This document shows, piece by piece, positions 50,332 through 62,668 of a DNA stretch of 64,000 nucleotides. The position numbers were made by a program, and so were the translations under genes. Each line of letters opens with the position of its first letter. Position 1 is the stretch's first letter. The notes below the pieces were generated by a model. The model made no database searches, was not told the DNA's origin, and worked only from the letters and a program-made list of their open reading frames with translations. The stretch is from Stichopus chloronotus (Eukaryota; Echinodermata; Holothuroidea; Aspidochirotida; Stichopodidae): contig CM037842.1 of assembly GCA_021234535.1 (NCBI GenBank), positions 11,834,404 to 11,898,403 on the forward strand, written 5' to 3'.

Positions 50332-50590
50332 ATACTGCTCACTACGTAAACTCGTTTGTTGTAGTCGGTTTCATTCCAAGACGTTATGTTGTGATACAAT
50401 GACCTTCTGTGTTCGTCATTTGGAACGTTCACTTGCGTTAATCCATTCTTGTACGGTTTCAACCACCTGCAGTTTAAGGTAACTTTAATCTTGATATAAA
50501 CAGGCAAAATGGCATATATACCACCAACGGTTACTCTCATTCTCGCATTGACTATAAAATTGGAAGTTCTATTGAGAGGATATAATTGTG
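50332..50590 (-). CDS. Candidate minus-strand exon of an unknown secreted protein
   Basis: On the minus strand a tttgacag acceptor is followed by 259 open nt and an AGTAT/gtaagt donor. The reading includes NRTSNFIVNARMRVTVGG and NITSWNETDYNK, with three N-x-S/T sites and one cysteine. No family is recognised, and no partner exon was found nearby. Confidence 0.25.
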
Positions 50591-52385
50591 CTGTCAAATT
50601 CCCAGATGATTAGCCGATAAACCACCTTCTTCGACAACTTGAACACTCGATAACCCTAGTTTTTCGACTGACAAACCTGGTTATCCAACCTATAAGACTT
50701 GGACTATGGCTTGAAACCCGGACATACGATTTTGTTAAGGCAAATTTATTACCCATGAAGTGATAAATCAGACGTGTTTTATCAAATAAAAAAAAACAGA
50801 AAATAGGTTTATCAGCCGATAAATTATGTTTATCAGTCGAAGAACCATAAATGCTCAATAATACGGAAACCCAAGTTTATCGAATTGATAAACGGTGACT
50901 AATGCGTTGAAACACAGCTTTTAGGTTGCATGCATGTAATATTCCAACTAGTAGGCTACTATTCTGTTCTTTTATTACTAACGATGCAGTCTTGGGTTAC
51001 CATCGTGTGTGTCAGAAGATCCCTACAAGTGTATTTTTAGAGAACAAAAGAAGAAAGGAAAATAAAATCGACGAAATAAAACTTATACGAAATCCTTTGA
51101 GGAATGAAGTAACATCTTCTAACGCCATATGTCATTATAGTAAAGTTAGGAGAAATCCCCAAAAGTGAATTAGGTAATATCTACTAAGCAGTTACAGAAA
51201 TGCAAATATAACCTGATGAAGGACATGAGCATGAGCGTTTATTATGTGTCACGTAGATACCAATGTGGACCTTACTCTCTGTATAAATCCTAAAGAGCGA
51301 GAATGGGAATGACTTTAAACTTAACAGAGGGAAATGTCACTCCCTCCAGTCTTTCTTTTGTAGGACTGTATATTCACTCTTAATTTTGGGACCACGCATA
51401 ATCTCGTTCTTTGGGATTTAGAGACTTATTTAGTTAGATCTTTCGGCCATATACACCTAAAAAATTGCATCTCGATTCTATTTATAATGATGTTTGCTCT
51501 TTTATAAAATTCTGAAAACAATGATGAGAAAGAAGAAAGAAAGAAACATCTAAAGGTTAGCAACAGAACGCCAGTAGCTCACATAACGTTTTGTGAAACT
51601 CTCAATTATGTAAGGCAAATCTCAAGGAAGTGTAAACTGTTCCTATAACGAAACATATTACATCTACTTATTGAGTTGTTGAATAAACATCTTTCGAATT
51701 CTTGAAAGACTAGAAGAGGGTAGAACAGGGCAACAAAAATGGGTAGAAGCAGTAGAAGTAGTAGTAGAAGTAGTAAATGAGGTATTACATACAATTCCAC
51801 ACGGAATATATCGTGTAATAAGTGCTTTTGACAAGTCTCTTTTCTTATCACAACAGAATGGTTGATGTGGATGTCCTCTTATCATCGTAATTTTATTTTT
51901 CTTTTCGAGAGACATGGGAATTGGGTGGACAATTACAAAGTTGATTGTGTAGGAAAGCTGCTTGTCGGTCAGTACTAATAGTGGCATTCCGCACAGATAG
52001 TTGTGCCGTCAATCAATCCCATCCACCCTACCCTGTTTTACTGTTTTTGCCTAGCGTGTCGATACCCTTGAAGTGAAGACTGCAAGAAAACAAAAAACCT
52101 ATTTTTTATTCCTGAAATAGAAAGTGTTCATTACATTCCTTATTCCAAGCATTCCATTCGTGAGTTTATTCAACGCACTATCATAGTGGACTACAACTTC
52201 TGTTTCCAGGATTACAAGTGTAATTCTGGAATTCAGTCTCAGACAAGAGCAAAGAAAAAAAAATGTTTTGTCTTATTTCTATGACTGATCCCATCCACAT
52301 TTCCCCCTTTCCGTGTTGAATAATGTTACTTTTTTTTTCTCCATTTATTCAGTGTTCATCATATACCAAACATAATGAATAATGT

Positions 52386-52475
52386 TACTAATTATGTAAA
52401 TTAATTAAATTATGTAAATTAAATTATGTAAATTATGTAAATTAATTAAATTAAATTAATTCAATTAATTATGTT
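52386..52475. repeat. ATTATGTAA/ATTAATT simple tandem tract
   Basis: Short irregular repeats of TTATGTAAATTAA and ATTAATTAAA. Confidence 0.8.
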
Positions 52476-54989
52476 GAATAATGTTACAAATCGAGTGAGC
52501 CCTCAATGTCGGATTGCACATGTATGGTCTCTATATCCACATAATTACAAACTCGTTCCTCATTTCAAGGATTGAGAACGTTCTTCATGCTTGTTATATT
52601 ATTGTTGGTCATGTTCCATGTCGAGCAGAGCTGTCATGTGACCGTATATTGCTTTCTCATTGGCTAAATTACCAACGACTCTCTGTCGGATCACAGAAGA
52701 GGAAGCTTTGATTGAACATGTTCAATCGGGCGGACGGCTCATCACCACTCGACGAAAATCGATGGAATCGTAGTCGTAGGGATGGGCACACAGCCACGAT
52801 TATATCCGACGCGACGTTTGAGTCTCGTCGGGTCGCTAGTAGTCGGTTCCACACTTTTGTGGTGGCTTAGTGTCTTAAATTAGCTACCCATCAAGCCCCG
52901 CATAGTTAATTTTCGAGTCATGTCGAAAGTATATACCAGGGATCTCCAAAGACTTCACACCATGCACTTAAACACAATGACAACAACAAAGCCTATATGG
53001 TTATGTTAGAATACCGCACATTTCGGTGTATTATAGTGAAACGGTAATAGCATTGCATATCACATAAATATCCCATAATCACATAATATCAGTCATGTAT
53101 AAATATACATAACTGCACCATAAGGAAGGATAGTTAACAACAACAAAAAAATACTATGACACAGATACCCTTACCGTATGGCCAATTCTGTAATACGTCT
53201 CATTTGCCCGAAACAAAAAAAAAACAAAAAAACAAAAAACAAGAGGGCAATTCACGTCTCATCAGAGGGCAGTCTCATCGCAAACATGCATTGATTTCAA
53301 TACAGGGCATGCACATAGGGGTTTGTAATAGATTATTGTAACCACATCTCACAGAGACCTAGTTCAACTTCAGGGAACTGGGTTCCTGACACTGATTCTA
53401 AATTATATATAATAAAGTATAACGCAAAGTTTGCCTCACACATGAACTCTAATTGATATATGGAAAGATATATATGCCCATATGGACGACATATAAATAA
53501 TCCTTCTTTCGAGAATTTCAATTGGATTTCAAAAGGAAAATTCTTTAACATTTCCTTTAACAGTTAAAACACAACGGCGATAGGTCAAATCTCTTCTTTA
53601 AAAATAAATTAGTAGTACTTTCTTATACCTTGATTAACTGACATGTAAAGAACACCTCTGATAGGGGCAAGGGCTCTTTACCATGGAGTGCCGCTGGTGT
53701 GTGTCTACTCAGCCACTCCTAGTGTTTCCATGGCAATCACTCTCCTATGGGTGTACTAGGCAACGTGTAGTTCTTCTAGCTTAGTAAGAAAAATATCTCA
53801 TACGAGTATTTATCTCAAAATATCTCACAATAAGTGGTTGTGAGGATCATCGAACTTTCTTTTCGTTTGAACGTCATCGAAATAAACCATGAATATACAT
53901 TTCGAAAACATTGATTGAATGACGAAAAGAAAATGATAACACAATCGATCATTGGTTGATTGTTCATATATATCTGGAACGAATCCTCAACTCTTATTTT
54001 CTCATTTCAGTCAGTTAACCGTGGATTAGTAGCTGGTAACCCAACTTGTTAAACCACGGTCAATCACCGGCGGACGAATACAATAAAACTGAAGATCGAC
54101 AGTGTGTTTTCAGTCTGCTATATCTTGCACAAAACATACAATGGCTAGTATATACAGTATTACTGGTATCAGGCCTACACTAGTGAAGTAACGTTCGATT
54201 AGAAGTTCGTAGTTCTTAGTTCTAACGTCACCTAGACCGCGCCTAGGGCCTAAGACCTGCACAAAAGTAAAATGCAAATGTAGGTTAATCTACGTAACAA
54301 CAGAACAGTGCATTGTTAGTGGTAATCCCTCTGACCTAGGGTAGCCTAATCTTACCTAAATACCAGAATTGTGTCGGGTGAAAGCAGTATATTCTGAACA
54401 CCTGGAAAGTTTAATAGCCTACCGAAATTAGATTTCTTTGTTTGTAAAATTCTGCTGAGATGTTCAAAAACAATTCCCTATGCAATAAAATCGTTAAGAA
54501 CAATAAGGACTGCAATACATCGCCATCTTGAAGGGTCTCCATACAAACACTGGATTTATATTCTTAAACTTCCGACATTTTGCATAGCCTACTGAGAACT
54601 CTCACGCTCACATGAAAAGTAGGGTCCGCACATAACAAGTATTCCACTCTCAGCTGCTTTTAGGACTGAAATCTCGAAATCTATATTCAATGAATCTGTC
54701 ACTGTCTTTATCCAAAATCAGTTGTCAGGCAATGTAGCTGTACAACGCTCGTAGCACACAGTTAAGTACACACTGCACAGTGAATACACGTACACGTACG
54801 TACACTGACCACAGCGCGCCTGCACACATTAGTACACTAAAAGTTGCAAACAAACTATACTAAAGCACACAAAAGAACTAAAGCAGCGTTGTTGCACTAT
54901 GTCAATTGATATTGTTATTCTTTTTGTCTAAGTGTTACTTTCTGTTTCGCGCACGAATATTGTTGACATGTTGCAAATTTGTTTACCTT

Positions 54990-55215
54990 TTCTCAGGGTT
55001 CCTTTTCAATAAAAACGCGGTTATTCCTTCCTTTTTTCGTCCTTTTTTTTATCAATATCTCGTTGGTATGTATGAACAAGGTTAATCACCTTTGGACCTG
55101 TGTATTAGCTGTAGGATAATGCACGATCGGGGGTTAATGCTATCGCTGGATTCATTCGGTCTGCGCCCTCGTGCATCGCTTGCAAGGTAAACAGCGTTGA
55201 TTAACCTTTAAATAA
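54990..55215 (-). repeat. Inverted copy of the dispersed 'GGACCTGTG / CGATCGTGCA' repeat
   Basis: Read on the minus strand it shares the order GATCGTGCAT, GATTAA, ATTGAAAAGGAACC with 33.05-33.2 kb. Confidence 0.5.
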
Positions 55216-55929
55216 CACGAGATGTAATGAATATCATTTATAATATATCGTTAAGACTGATATCGTTTGTAGTTTTAACAGACAAAAGAACCAAAACTGT
55301 GATATTTTTTACCCATTAACTTTGCAGTCATATTTTTCTTTGTGATAATGAGATGATTGATGCCAATGTATGTGAAAAAAAGGTCTCAACTGTTTATGAA
55401 TATCAATTTTCCCAAGGGATCTGAGGGAATGGGTGTTCTGTTAATTTTTTTTTTCATTTTTCCGATGTTTTCTACGTATACATTGCATCTTTCAGCAAGA
55501 ACAAGACGCTATTATATTTCATTTCTTTTTTGAACATTGGGTATGTGTTTGTCGGTATGAGATTTAAAATACTTATTTTCATTCCAGTTATAATCCCTGC
55601 AAAAACGGGTGTCGAACATGATATAAACGTCACTTCTAGAGGAGTTTACGTATTCTCTCCTCGTATAGGGTAACAGTTATTACAGAATAGACACGGTCAG
55701 TATACTAGCAATATCGTACGCAGATTGAAAAATCAGAATGATAAATGAGCTGAAGTTTTGTCTGATTGGACTTTTCATGTAAGTGAAAAAAGTGGGTACA
55801 GCAACTATTACTCCTTCAAAACTACTTATAATATCATCTGGACGATACTTTCCGTAAAATGCCTCATTTCTTACAATTTGCGTTGATATGGCTGTACGAC
55901 TATGTTGACATGTTTAGGATCATCTTCTT

Positions 55930-56588
55930 ATCCCTTTCTACACCATTCCTCAATGACGATCTTCTGATCCCCTTCTGCGCCATTCACCAATCACGTTCTT
56001 CTGATCCATTTTACACCATTACCCAATTACGATCTTCTGATCCCCTTCTACAACATTCGACAGTCACGATTTTCTGATCCTCTTCTACACCATTCACCAA
56101 TCACGATCGTCTGATCCCTTCTACACCATTCCCCAATCACGATCTTTTGATCCCCTTCTGCGCCATTCACCAATCACGTTCTTCTGATCCCTTCTACACC
56201 ATAACCCAATTACGATCTTCTGATTCCCTTCTACAACATTACCCAATCACGATCTTCTGATCCCCTTTGTACACCATTCAGCAATCACGATCGTCTGATC
56301 CCTTCTACACCATTCCCCAATCACGATCTTCTGATCCATTTTACACCATTACCCAATTACGATCTTCTGAGTCCCTTCTACACCATTCACCAATCACGAT
56401 CTTCTGATCCCCTTCTACAACATTCGACAGTCACGATTTTCTGATCCTCTTCTACACCATTCACCAATCACGATCCTCTGATTCCCTTCTACACCATTCC
56501 CCAATCACGATCCTCTGATTCCCTTCTACACCATTTCCCAATCACGATCTTCTGATCCCCTTCTACACCATTCACCAATCACACAATT
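55930..56588. repeat. Minisatellite, about 35-bp unit, about 18 copies
   Basis: Unit pattern CCTTCTACACCATT, then C(A/C)CCAATCACGATC and TTCTGATCC, repeated with small variants (TTCTGCGCC, GACAGTCACG). Confidence 0.9.
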
Positions 56589-57039
56589 TCCCCATTAAGT
56601 CTCCTCATAGGCAGTCACATCAGTTAGAAATCACTCATAAAATGTTTGTTTAATCAGAGTGATGGTCTTGATGCAGATCGGTTAAACGTCATTGTTTCAG
56701 TTCTTCACACCGCTGTAAACTTACCCTCTAAACCCTCGTTGCACTTCTGTCCCATTTTGTCTTCCTCAATCCCCCTCTCTGCTTTCCTTCTCTATTGACT
56801 TATTTTTACGTCTCTTGTAAAAATTGGTGCTTGTTGTTTCATCTCATAAACTCTGTTTTTTTTTTAATTTTGCACGCACACTGCCTATTATTTTCTCTTT
56901 CGATCCGACCTTTTTTCTTCCTTAATTCCTCCAGTATACAAATCTGTTCATCTGCTTAACATTTCCTTAAATAGTTTTCTATGTGTATTTTGTTGCAAGT
57001 CACCCTCACAATTGCAATTACACTCTTGTCATTATTTTT
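56589..57039. other. Intergenic
   Basis: T-rich sequence. No feature seen. Confidence 0.5.
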
Positions 57040-57345
57040 TACAATATTTTTTAAGGAAGAAAAAAATATTCACGCCTTTTTCTATTTCACGTAGTAGGTA
57101 TGCAGTCAATGACATTGTGGAAGCAATGTAAGTTGCTACAACAATCATTTCACTTTGCAAACAATCGAACTCTATTACATATTACAATGTTGTTTATTTT
57201 TTACAATATTTTCTGAAGAAGAAAAAAATATGCACGCCTTTTTTTTTTAATTTTACGTATTATATATGCATTCAGTGATGTTGTGGAAGCAACCTAAGTT
57301 GCTACAACTGTTTTCAAAAGAACGAACTTTGCTGCATACTACAAT
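57040..57345. repeat. Two-copy tandem repeat, about 155-bp unit
   Basis: TTACAATATTTT, AAGAAAAAAATAT, CACGCCTTTTT and GTTGCTACAAC recur in the same order in both halves. Confidence 0.75.
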
Positions 57346-58900
57346 TTTGCTTCCATTGCATAGATTGTAACTTAATGACACCTTAATATACTGTATGTAA
57401 TAACGATGTGGGTTTTAACATACACAGAAGTGAAATTTAAAAACAGAGATAGTTTTAATTATGTACACTCCACAGAACAGTAAATGAGCTTTGAGCTCTG
57501 AGATTTGAATTGTCTTAACAAAGTTAAAGCGTGAGAAACATCCACTAAGTTTGACAGGATAAACGGCCACAGTGGTCTGCTGATACCAACATTCTCTGCA
57601 ATTTGACGAAGGGATTGTTAGCATGAGTGACTCTACAAACGGTATCGATATCCATTTTTTCCTTTGTTTGCCGAACATTGACATCCGAAAGGTGTGGTGG
57701 TGCCTGATATATGTCAAAGTTAAATTAAATATTATTATACCAACCTTTATTCGTTATTAACATGGTGTGTTGTGTATCTTGTGATCTTTGAGATGTTGTT
57801 GAATGATGCTACATCCTGGATTTTCGGAATTAGCTGTGCTATTTTGTACAAGGAGAGTCCCAATTGCTTGTAGTCCTAGCTGCTCTACAGTGTTGGTGAT
57901 TTCCTCACAAATGTTTGAATTTCATCTGACATCTTATACATCTAGAAGTACGTTCTCAATTTGGAAGAAATCCCGTTTTTTTTTTAAAGGGGTGTAACTG
58001 CGATAACATTTGTTTGGTGCTTAATATATATTATATATTTAGTTTTCCTGTCATTTCTCTTGCACCACGTACCCACCCTCAAAGAACAGAAAACCTTGAC
58101 CTGTTGTCGATTTTAGAGCATTCTCGAAGGCTGTTGTTCTTTCTTATGTTTCGTATACACAACCAACCGTTGAACATGATTTTACAGTAAACTGAGAGCA
58201 ATGTCATTACTATTTACAGATTAATCCCAGGCATATAAATACTGAGAGAAATAAATACTTGGAAAATTTTGTTTCGAATACAATATTAAAGTTAAAAAAT
58301 AAACTCCAGCCACGAAGCTCTTATTTTGGTGTTTAAATCATCCCTGTGATTGCCTTAATCTTCATCATATTAGACTAACTTATTCACATAGACACCGGTA
58401 TTGACTCTTCGTATATTAAAACTTTATTTTTCTTTTATAAAGAAACAAATTTTATAATCCCTTGGAGAAGTGGTTGCCATGTAACTATACGTATATGTTT
58501 CAGGTTGTCTGTCCCTCAGTTGAGGAACATTGGATAAATCAAATCATGTATATATTGATTAGTATTCTGGATGTATGCCGGACTTTCTGTTTTTACTGCA
58601 TCATTCGATTATCTATACTCATGAATATTCAAAACCATCTATTTTGGCCAGTTCCTGTCATTTTCAACTTAATTATTCATTAACATTATTTCAACTAGAA
58701 GTAAACAGAGTTGTACTTGCGAGAACGTCCACTTGCAATCGGTTTGGTGTATTTGAACGTGAGATACTGAAATGTCTATCTATTCATTACCTTTGAGAAA
58801 GATTCTTAACCGGCACAAGATTGACAGTAGCTGTTTACTTTCATTTTCCACCTTTCACATCTCTCTTTCTGCGTATTTCATAAACAACAAAGTAGGAAGG
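57346..58900. other. Intergenic or 5' flank of the next gene
   Basis: No exon recognised. Minus-strand frame 57415-57717 has no splice support. Confidence 0.4.
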
Positions 58901-58970
58901 ATGAAAGTAGCATGCATTTTCTCTGCCGTAATTATTTCTGGATGTTGTTGGCTGATCGTATTGACAAAAG
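58901..58970 (+). CDS. Candidate first coding exon with signal peptide
   Basis: ATG in an AGGATGA context opens MKVACIFSAVIISGCCWLIV, then LTK and the first base of the next codon, followed directly by the strong donor gtaagt. Short basic start plus hydrophobic core is a signal-peptide pattern. It lies 12 kb after the LRR gene. No following exon is visible before the window ends, so the product is unknown. A tandem paralogue of the LRR gene is one possibility. Confidence 0.45.
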
Positions 58971-59430
58971 GTAAGTTTCAGATTAAATTCAACATTAAGC
59001 GTTCTAGCTTTGGAGCGTTTTCTACGTGCAAAATACGTAAAAAGGGTCGGTAATCGGCAGATTGTCTGGATATATGTCCAATTTTATGAACGATCTTCGG
59101 TCAAATCGGCTAATCGTCCTCCTTGGCCGTCACCCATCATGGAATCAGACCGGCACTCAGACGATATATTGACCTATTGATTTTAACCGGCATTGTTTTT
59201 GCGCCGAACGATATGCCAGATATCCGGTCGGACATCGTATGGACGTCAGCCGATTTTTTTTTTGCGGTGACTTTCAAAGCCCCACGGATTGAATTTTGAA
59301 TTTAACTCCGAAAATGAACCCTGGGCCGGTCCGATTCACGGAAATCACCCAATACCCTGCAGGAGATCTGCCAATAGTGCCTGAAAACTACATCGGGAAC
59401 TAATCGTAAGCCCTACGAGACTGTGACTAA
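58971..59430. other. Intron of candidate gene or flank of the LINE
   Basis: Rather GC-richer than its neighbours (CCGG, CGG motifs at 59085-59300), possibly LINE 5' sequence. No exon seen. Confidence 0.4.
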
Positions 59431-59439
59431 GGTATTACA

Positions 59440-60610
59440 AGAGAACGTCAGTTCGATGACGGCGAAAATATCTTCTATTTGCGATTTTACGATTGATTTG
59501 CTTGCAGTAATTGAATCCTGGTTGACAGGTAACTCACGTTATGATTTGAACACTGGCTGATCTAAAAAATACGTTGCCAGCCTCGCCTGCATCGTGAAAG
59601 CCGCGTAGGGTGTGCTTCCTCTCTTAGAAAGGTTTCAGGTAGTGAATAATGTTGTCCATCATTATCGTTCTTTTGAATATCTAAATGTTATCATAACCAG
59701 TGGTACATCCTCAGTAAGACTTTAACCATATACCGTCCTCCTCCATGTCGAAGAACAAATTGTAACCAAAAACATCCTTCGAGGAGTTTTCATCTCTTTT
59801 GGAGATTGTCGTGATTTATTCAGGTCGCGTTGCGATGATCGGAGATTTCGACTTTCACGTAGACGATCCAACTGATCTTGACGATTTTCCTTTTTCAGAG
59901 TTATTAGAATCTACTGTGTTTCAACGACACGTGTGTATATCTACTGATACTCACTATCAAGGACATACGCTAGTAATATCAAGAAAAAGCAGAGTCACTT
60001 CTGTTACATGTCTCTGTTCTCACCTGGCATGCCGTCTGATCACAAGAAGATGAAGCGCGAACTTAATATTTCACACCCTCCTCCGATTAAATTTGAAATC
60101 AGGTCACGCAGACTTTGTGGAGTTGATGTTGTTAAATTTTAACACGATATTGACAAACTGTTCTTATCAAAGGGTATGGTTTCTGATCTTGTAGACGGTT
60201 ATTTTTTGGCCTTCGTAGTTTCCTTGGTACACATGCTCTGCTCAAAATGCCTTCTCTGTGATGAATTACAAATGGTTAAACAGGAAAGACGAAAATTGAA
60301 GAGGAAAATGATTAAATGTGGTTCAACAGTGACAGATAGACAGCTGTGGCACGATCACTGCAAGAAACGCTAATAAAGCTAAACGCTGTTTCCATTAGGA
60401 TCAGAACTCAAACCGGAATGATCGGCAATTGTTTAGACTTATTGATCGTATGCGCAATCCCTTCAATTCACACATTTTGCCTGATCAGTTTTTGAGAAAT
60501 CTGTTGACAAAGATTATGTTCAAAAGCTGGTCAGTCAATCACCTGCAACTTCTTGTGCTCTGGATCCTAGTCCAACTTTCCTTTTAAATCATGTTTTTTA
60601 TTCGTTACTG
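59440..60610 (+). pseudogene. Decayed LINE ORF2: endonuclease and linker to RT
   Basis: In shifting plus-strand frames: a VIESWLTG segment near 59500-59530 (the catalytic E-x-W-L of AP-type endonucleases), MIGDFDFHVDDP at about 59832-59867 (the GDFN box), a HTLVISRKS segment near 59970-59990, an ERRKLKRK segment near 60290-60310, and an HILPDQF segment near 60470-60495. Order and content match the CR1/Rex-like LINE endonuclease and connector. Frameshifts and stops make it inactive. The RT catalytic core is not present. Confidence 0.7.
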
Positions 60611-61434
60611 CCACACATTCCTGATGGAATGCTGGGTACATTTCGTATTTATTTTCTACGACGAAGTCCTCTGTTTGGAGTACTGCAGAAGCTGTACGTC
60701 CTTTTGTTCAAGCAAGTGCTCAAGTTAGACCTCACTTGTATCTTTAATCCTAGGAGTGATGATCACGAATTACAGAAATCGAGAAGTAATACAAAAATCG
60801 AGTGCAAACCTTGCGATCATTTAAAACAACATTACTAATAAAATGTCAATGTTTACATACACATCGCAATAGAGCATAGCGTATGGGTCACCTTAAAGTC
60901 ATATGAACAGAGGAGGCACCAGGATTTTCAATGAGGGGGCGGGGGTGGGGGGACAGAAGGAGCCAGTGCGCTCCAGGGGTCCGTCTTAGAACCTCTCGTA
61001 GGGTCCAGGGACGAAGACTTGGAAGCTCTGAGGTTTTAGCATATTTCTGGGTGAGACATAAAGTCTCATGGGCTTGCTGGAACAGAAAGGTAAATGCAAA
61101 TATTATGTTTATATCCATATGCATGTGTTTGTCAGCTCACTTTAGCTGACAAAAGGAGGGGGGGGGTTGAGAGGTTATGACCCCATGAAGTCGACCCCCT
61201 CCCTTGTGAAGACACTGCATACGAATACTTATTTAAGTAATCCCATCCATTTCATTTGTATTAATTTGTAGTCCTGTATATTTTCCTTAAAAGCCACTTT
61301 CTGTCGGGCAGTTTACAAGCCTTATCATGCACGTAGTCACTGATAGTTAACGTCACCCATGTGGATAAATGTAGTCCACTGTCTTATCAAAGACTTTTTG
61401 TTTAAAAATGTATGGTCTCGCAATAGTCTTTTAG
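60611..61434. other. Intergenic or intron
   Basis: G-rich spots at 60937-60951 and 61155-61168. No gene seen. Confidence 0.45.
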
Positions 61435-61930
61435 AAACTCGAGCAATGAGTGTATGCGTACTTTTGTTCTCATTTTCTCATTTGCTACCGTTCCCTCTCA
61501 TTTGAAATGACTTTCCCCCTCAATTTCTCAGACAAAGAGCAGAATGAGATTCGTAAAATAAAACATCTTGTTATATACACATTGATGACGCGTTAGGCGA
61601 ATGATGACATGAGGAGAGGGAATGTGTAGAGGAGGATGAGAATTGAACGTGTATAGTGGAGAATGAGAGAAATGCTTTAAATATGAATAATGCGCGAAAA
61701 TGAGAACCGAATGAAAGCAAATGAGAAAAATAAGCAACATGAGAATAAAATGATGGCAAATGAAGGGAAATGTAAGAAATGAGTTATAAAATGAGAGCAA
61801 AATGCAAGCAAATGAGATGGAAAGTTTAACAAAAATGATAAAATGAGAGCAAAATGAGAGTAAATGAGAGGGAAAGATAGCAAATGAGAAAATGAAAACA
61901 GAAATACGCATACACTCATTGCTCGAGTTT
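61435..61930. mobile_element. Foldback element with minisatellite core (496 bp)
   Basis: Left end AAACTCGAGCAATGAGTGTA at 61435; the right end at 61930 is its exact complement. The arms match for about 75 bp with a few changes. The interior on the plus strand consists of AAATGAGA/GCAAATGAGA-like repeats. No clear target duplication. Confidence 0.65.
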
Positions 61931-62527
61931 GTTATTGGACGTTTCACAATGCACCATGTATAGTCTGCCCACCCTTGTTTGGTCACACGACGTTTGTTGA
62001 CACTCAAGTGTAAAAGTAGGAAGGGAGCGGGAGAGAGTTATGCTCAAGGGTTAGGTTGTACAAGACAAGGGAGACATGGGTAGAGTAGGTAATTAAAAGG
62101 AGAGGAGGAGTTCATAAAGGTTAGTCAGTCTGTGTCCATTCACGGTCCTCAAAATCTGTGTATAAACAAATATGGCAGTGTGGCAGCAAATAGTGTCCGT
62201 GTCCTGTGGCCACTCTTTCCTCCGGCGTATAAAATTCTTCGTAGCAACTCTATGGTCTCGGTTACATTTGAAAGAATGGTTTATTGGTAAATAAAAGCAA
62301 ATCTTGTTCAAATGTACACACTGTTAAATACGTAAATCGTTAGATGTTAATTTGCAAAAATAAAAAAGAAAGAAAAAGAAATACAGAAGTGTTCTGGTAA
62401 CTAACACGTCGGCGTGACGTGACGTGACGTTTATGCTACTTATTACTTGACGTGGCTTGTTGACAAAGTTGCTTGCGTAAGCTTTCAATTAGGTTGTGTA
62501 CACAGAGCCAACAAACTCATAGCTTAA
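61931..62527. other. Intergenic or intron
   Basis: A short CGTGA tandem (GACGTGACGTGACGT) at 62412-62430. No gene seen. Confidence 0.45.
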
Positions 62528-62668
62528 GTTAGCGGGTCTCCCAAACAGGGCCCTCACCGTAGGAGACAACCGACAGAGTACTCCATCCGTCCAAGCTCGG
62601 TTTTAGCGGCGCTCGACTATTTTTATAGGTTGGCTCTTAAGGTGACGGGCGTGTTTGGGGAGCTCACG
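62528..62668. mobile_element. Small TTAA-flanked inverted-repeat element (141 bp)
   Basis: TTAA at 62524-62527 and 62669-62672. Left end GCGGGTCTCCCAAAC, then CCCTCACC. Right end GGTGACGGGCGTGTTTGGGG. The arms pair imperfectly over about 30 bp. GC-rich unlike its surroundings. Confidence 0.4.

Larger units (their letters stand above)
50591..55929. other. Intergenic, repeats only
   Basis: No gene recognised. Contains an (AGA/TAG) trinucleotide tract near 51735-51780, an AATTA-rich tandem tract at 52386-52475 and a copy, inverted, of the intron repeat at about 54990-55215. Confidence 0.5.

Noticed and set aside
51606..51987. Minus-strand open frames with Leu or Thr/Ser runs
   Set aside because: Caused by a trinucleotide repeat (AGA/TAG) tract.
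61528..62007. Minus-strand 159-codon frame rich in Phe, Ser and His
   Set aside because: Translation of the AAATGAGA-type minisatellite in the foldback element.
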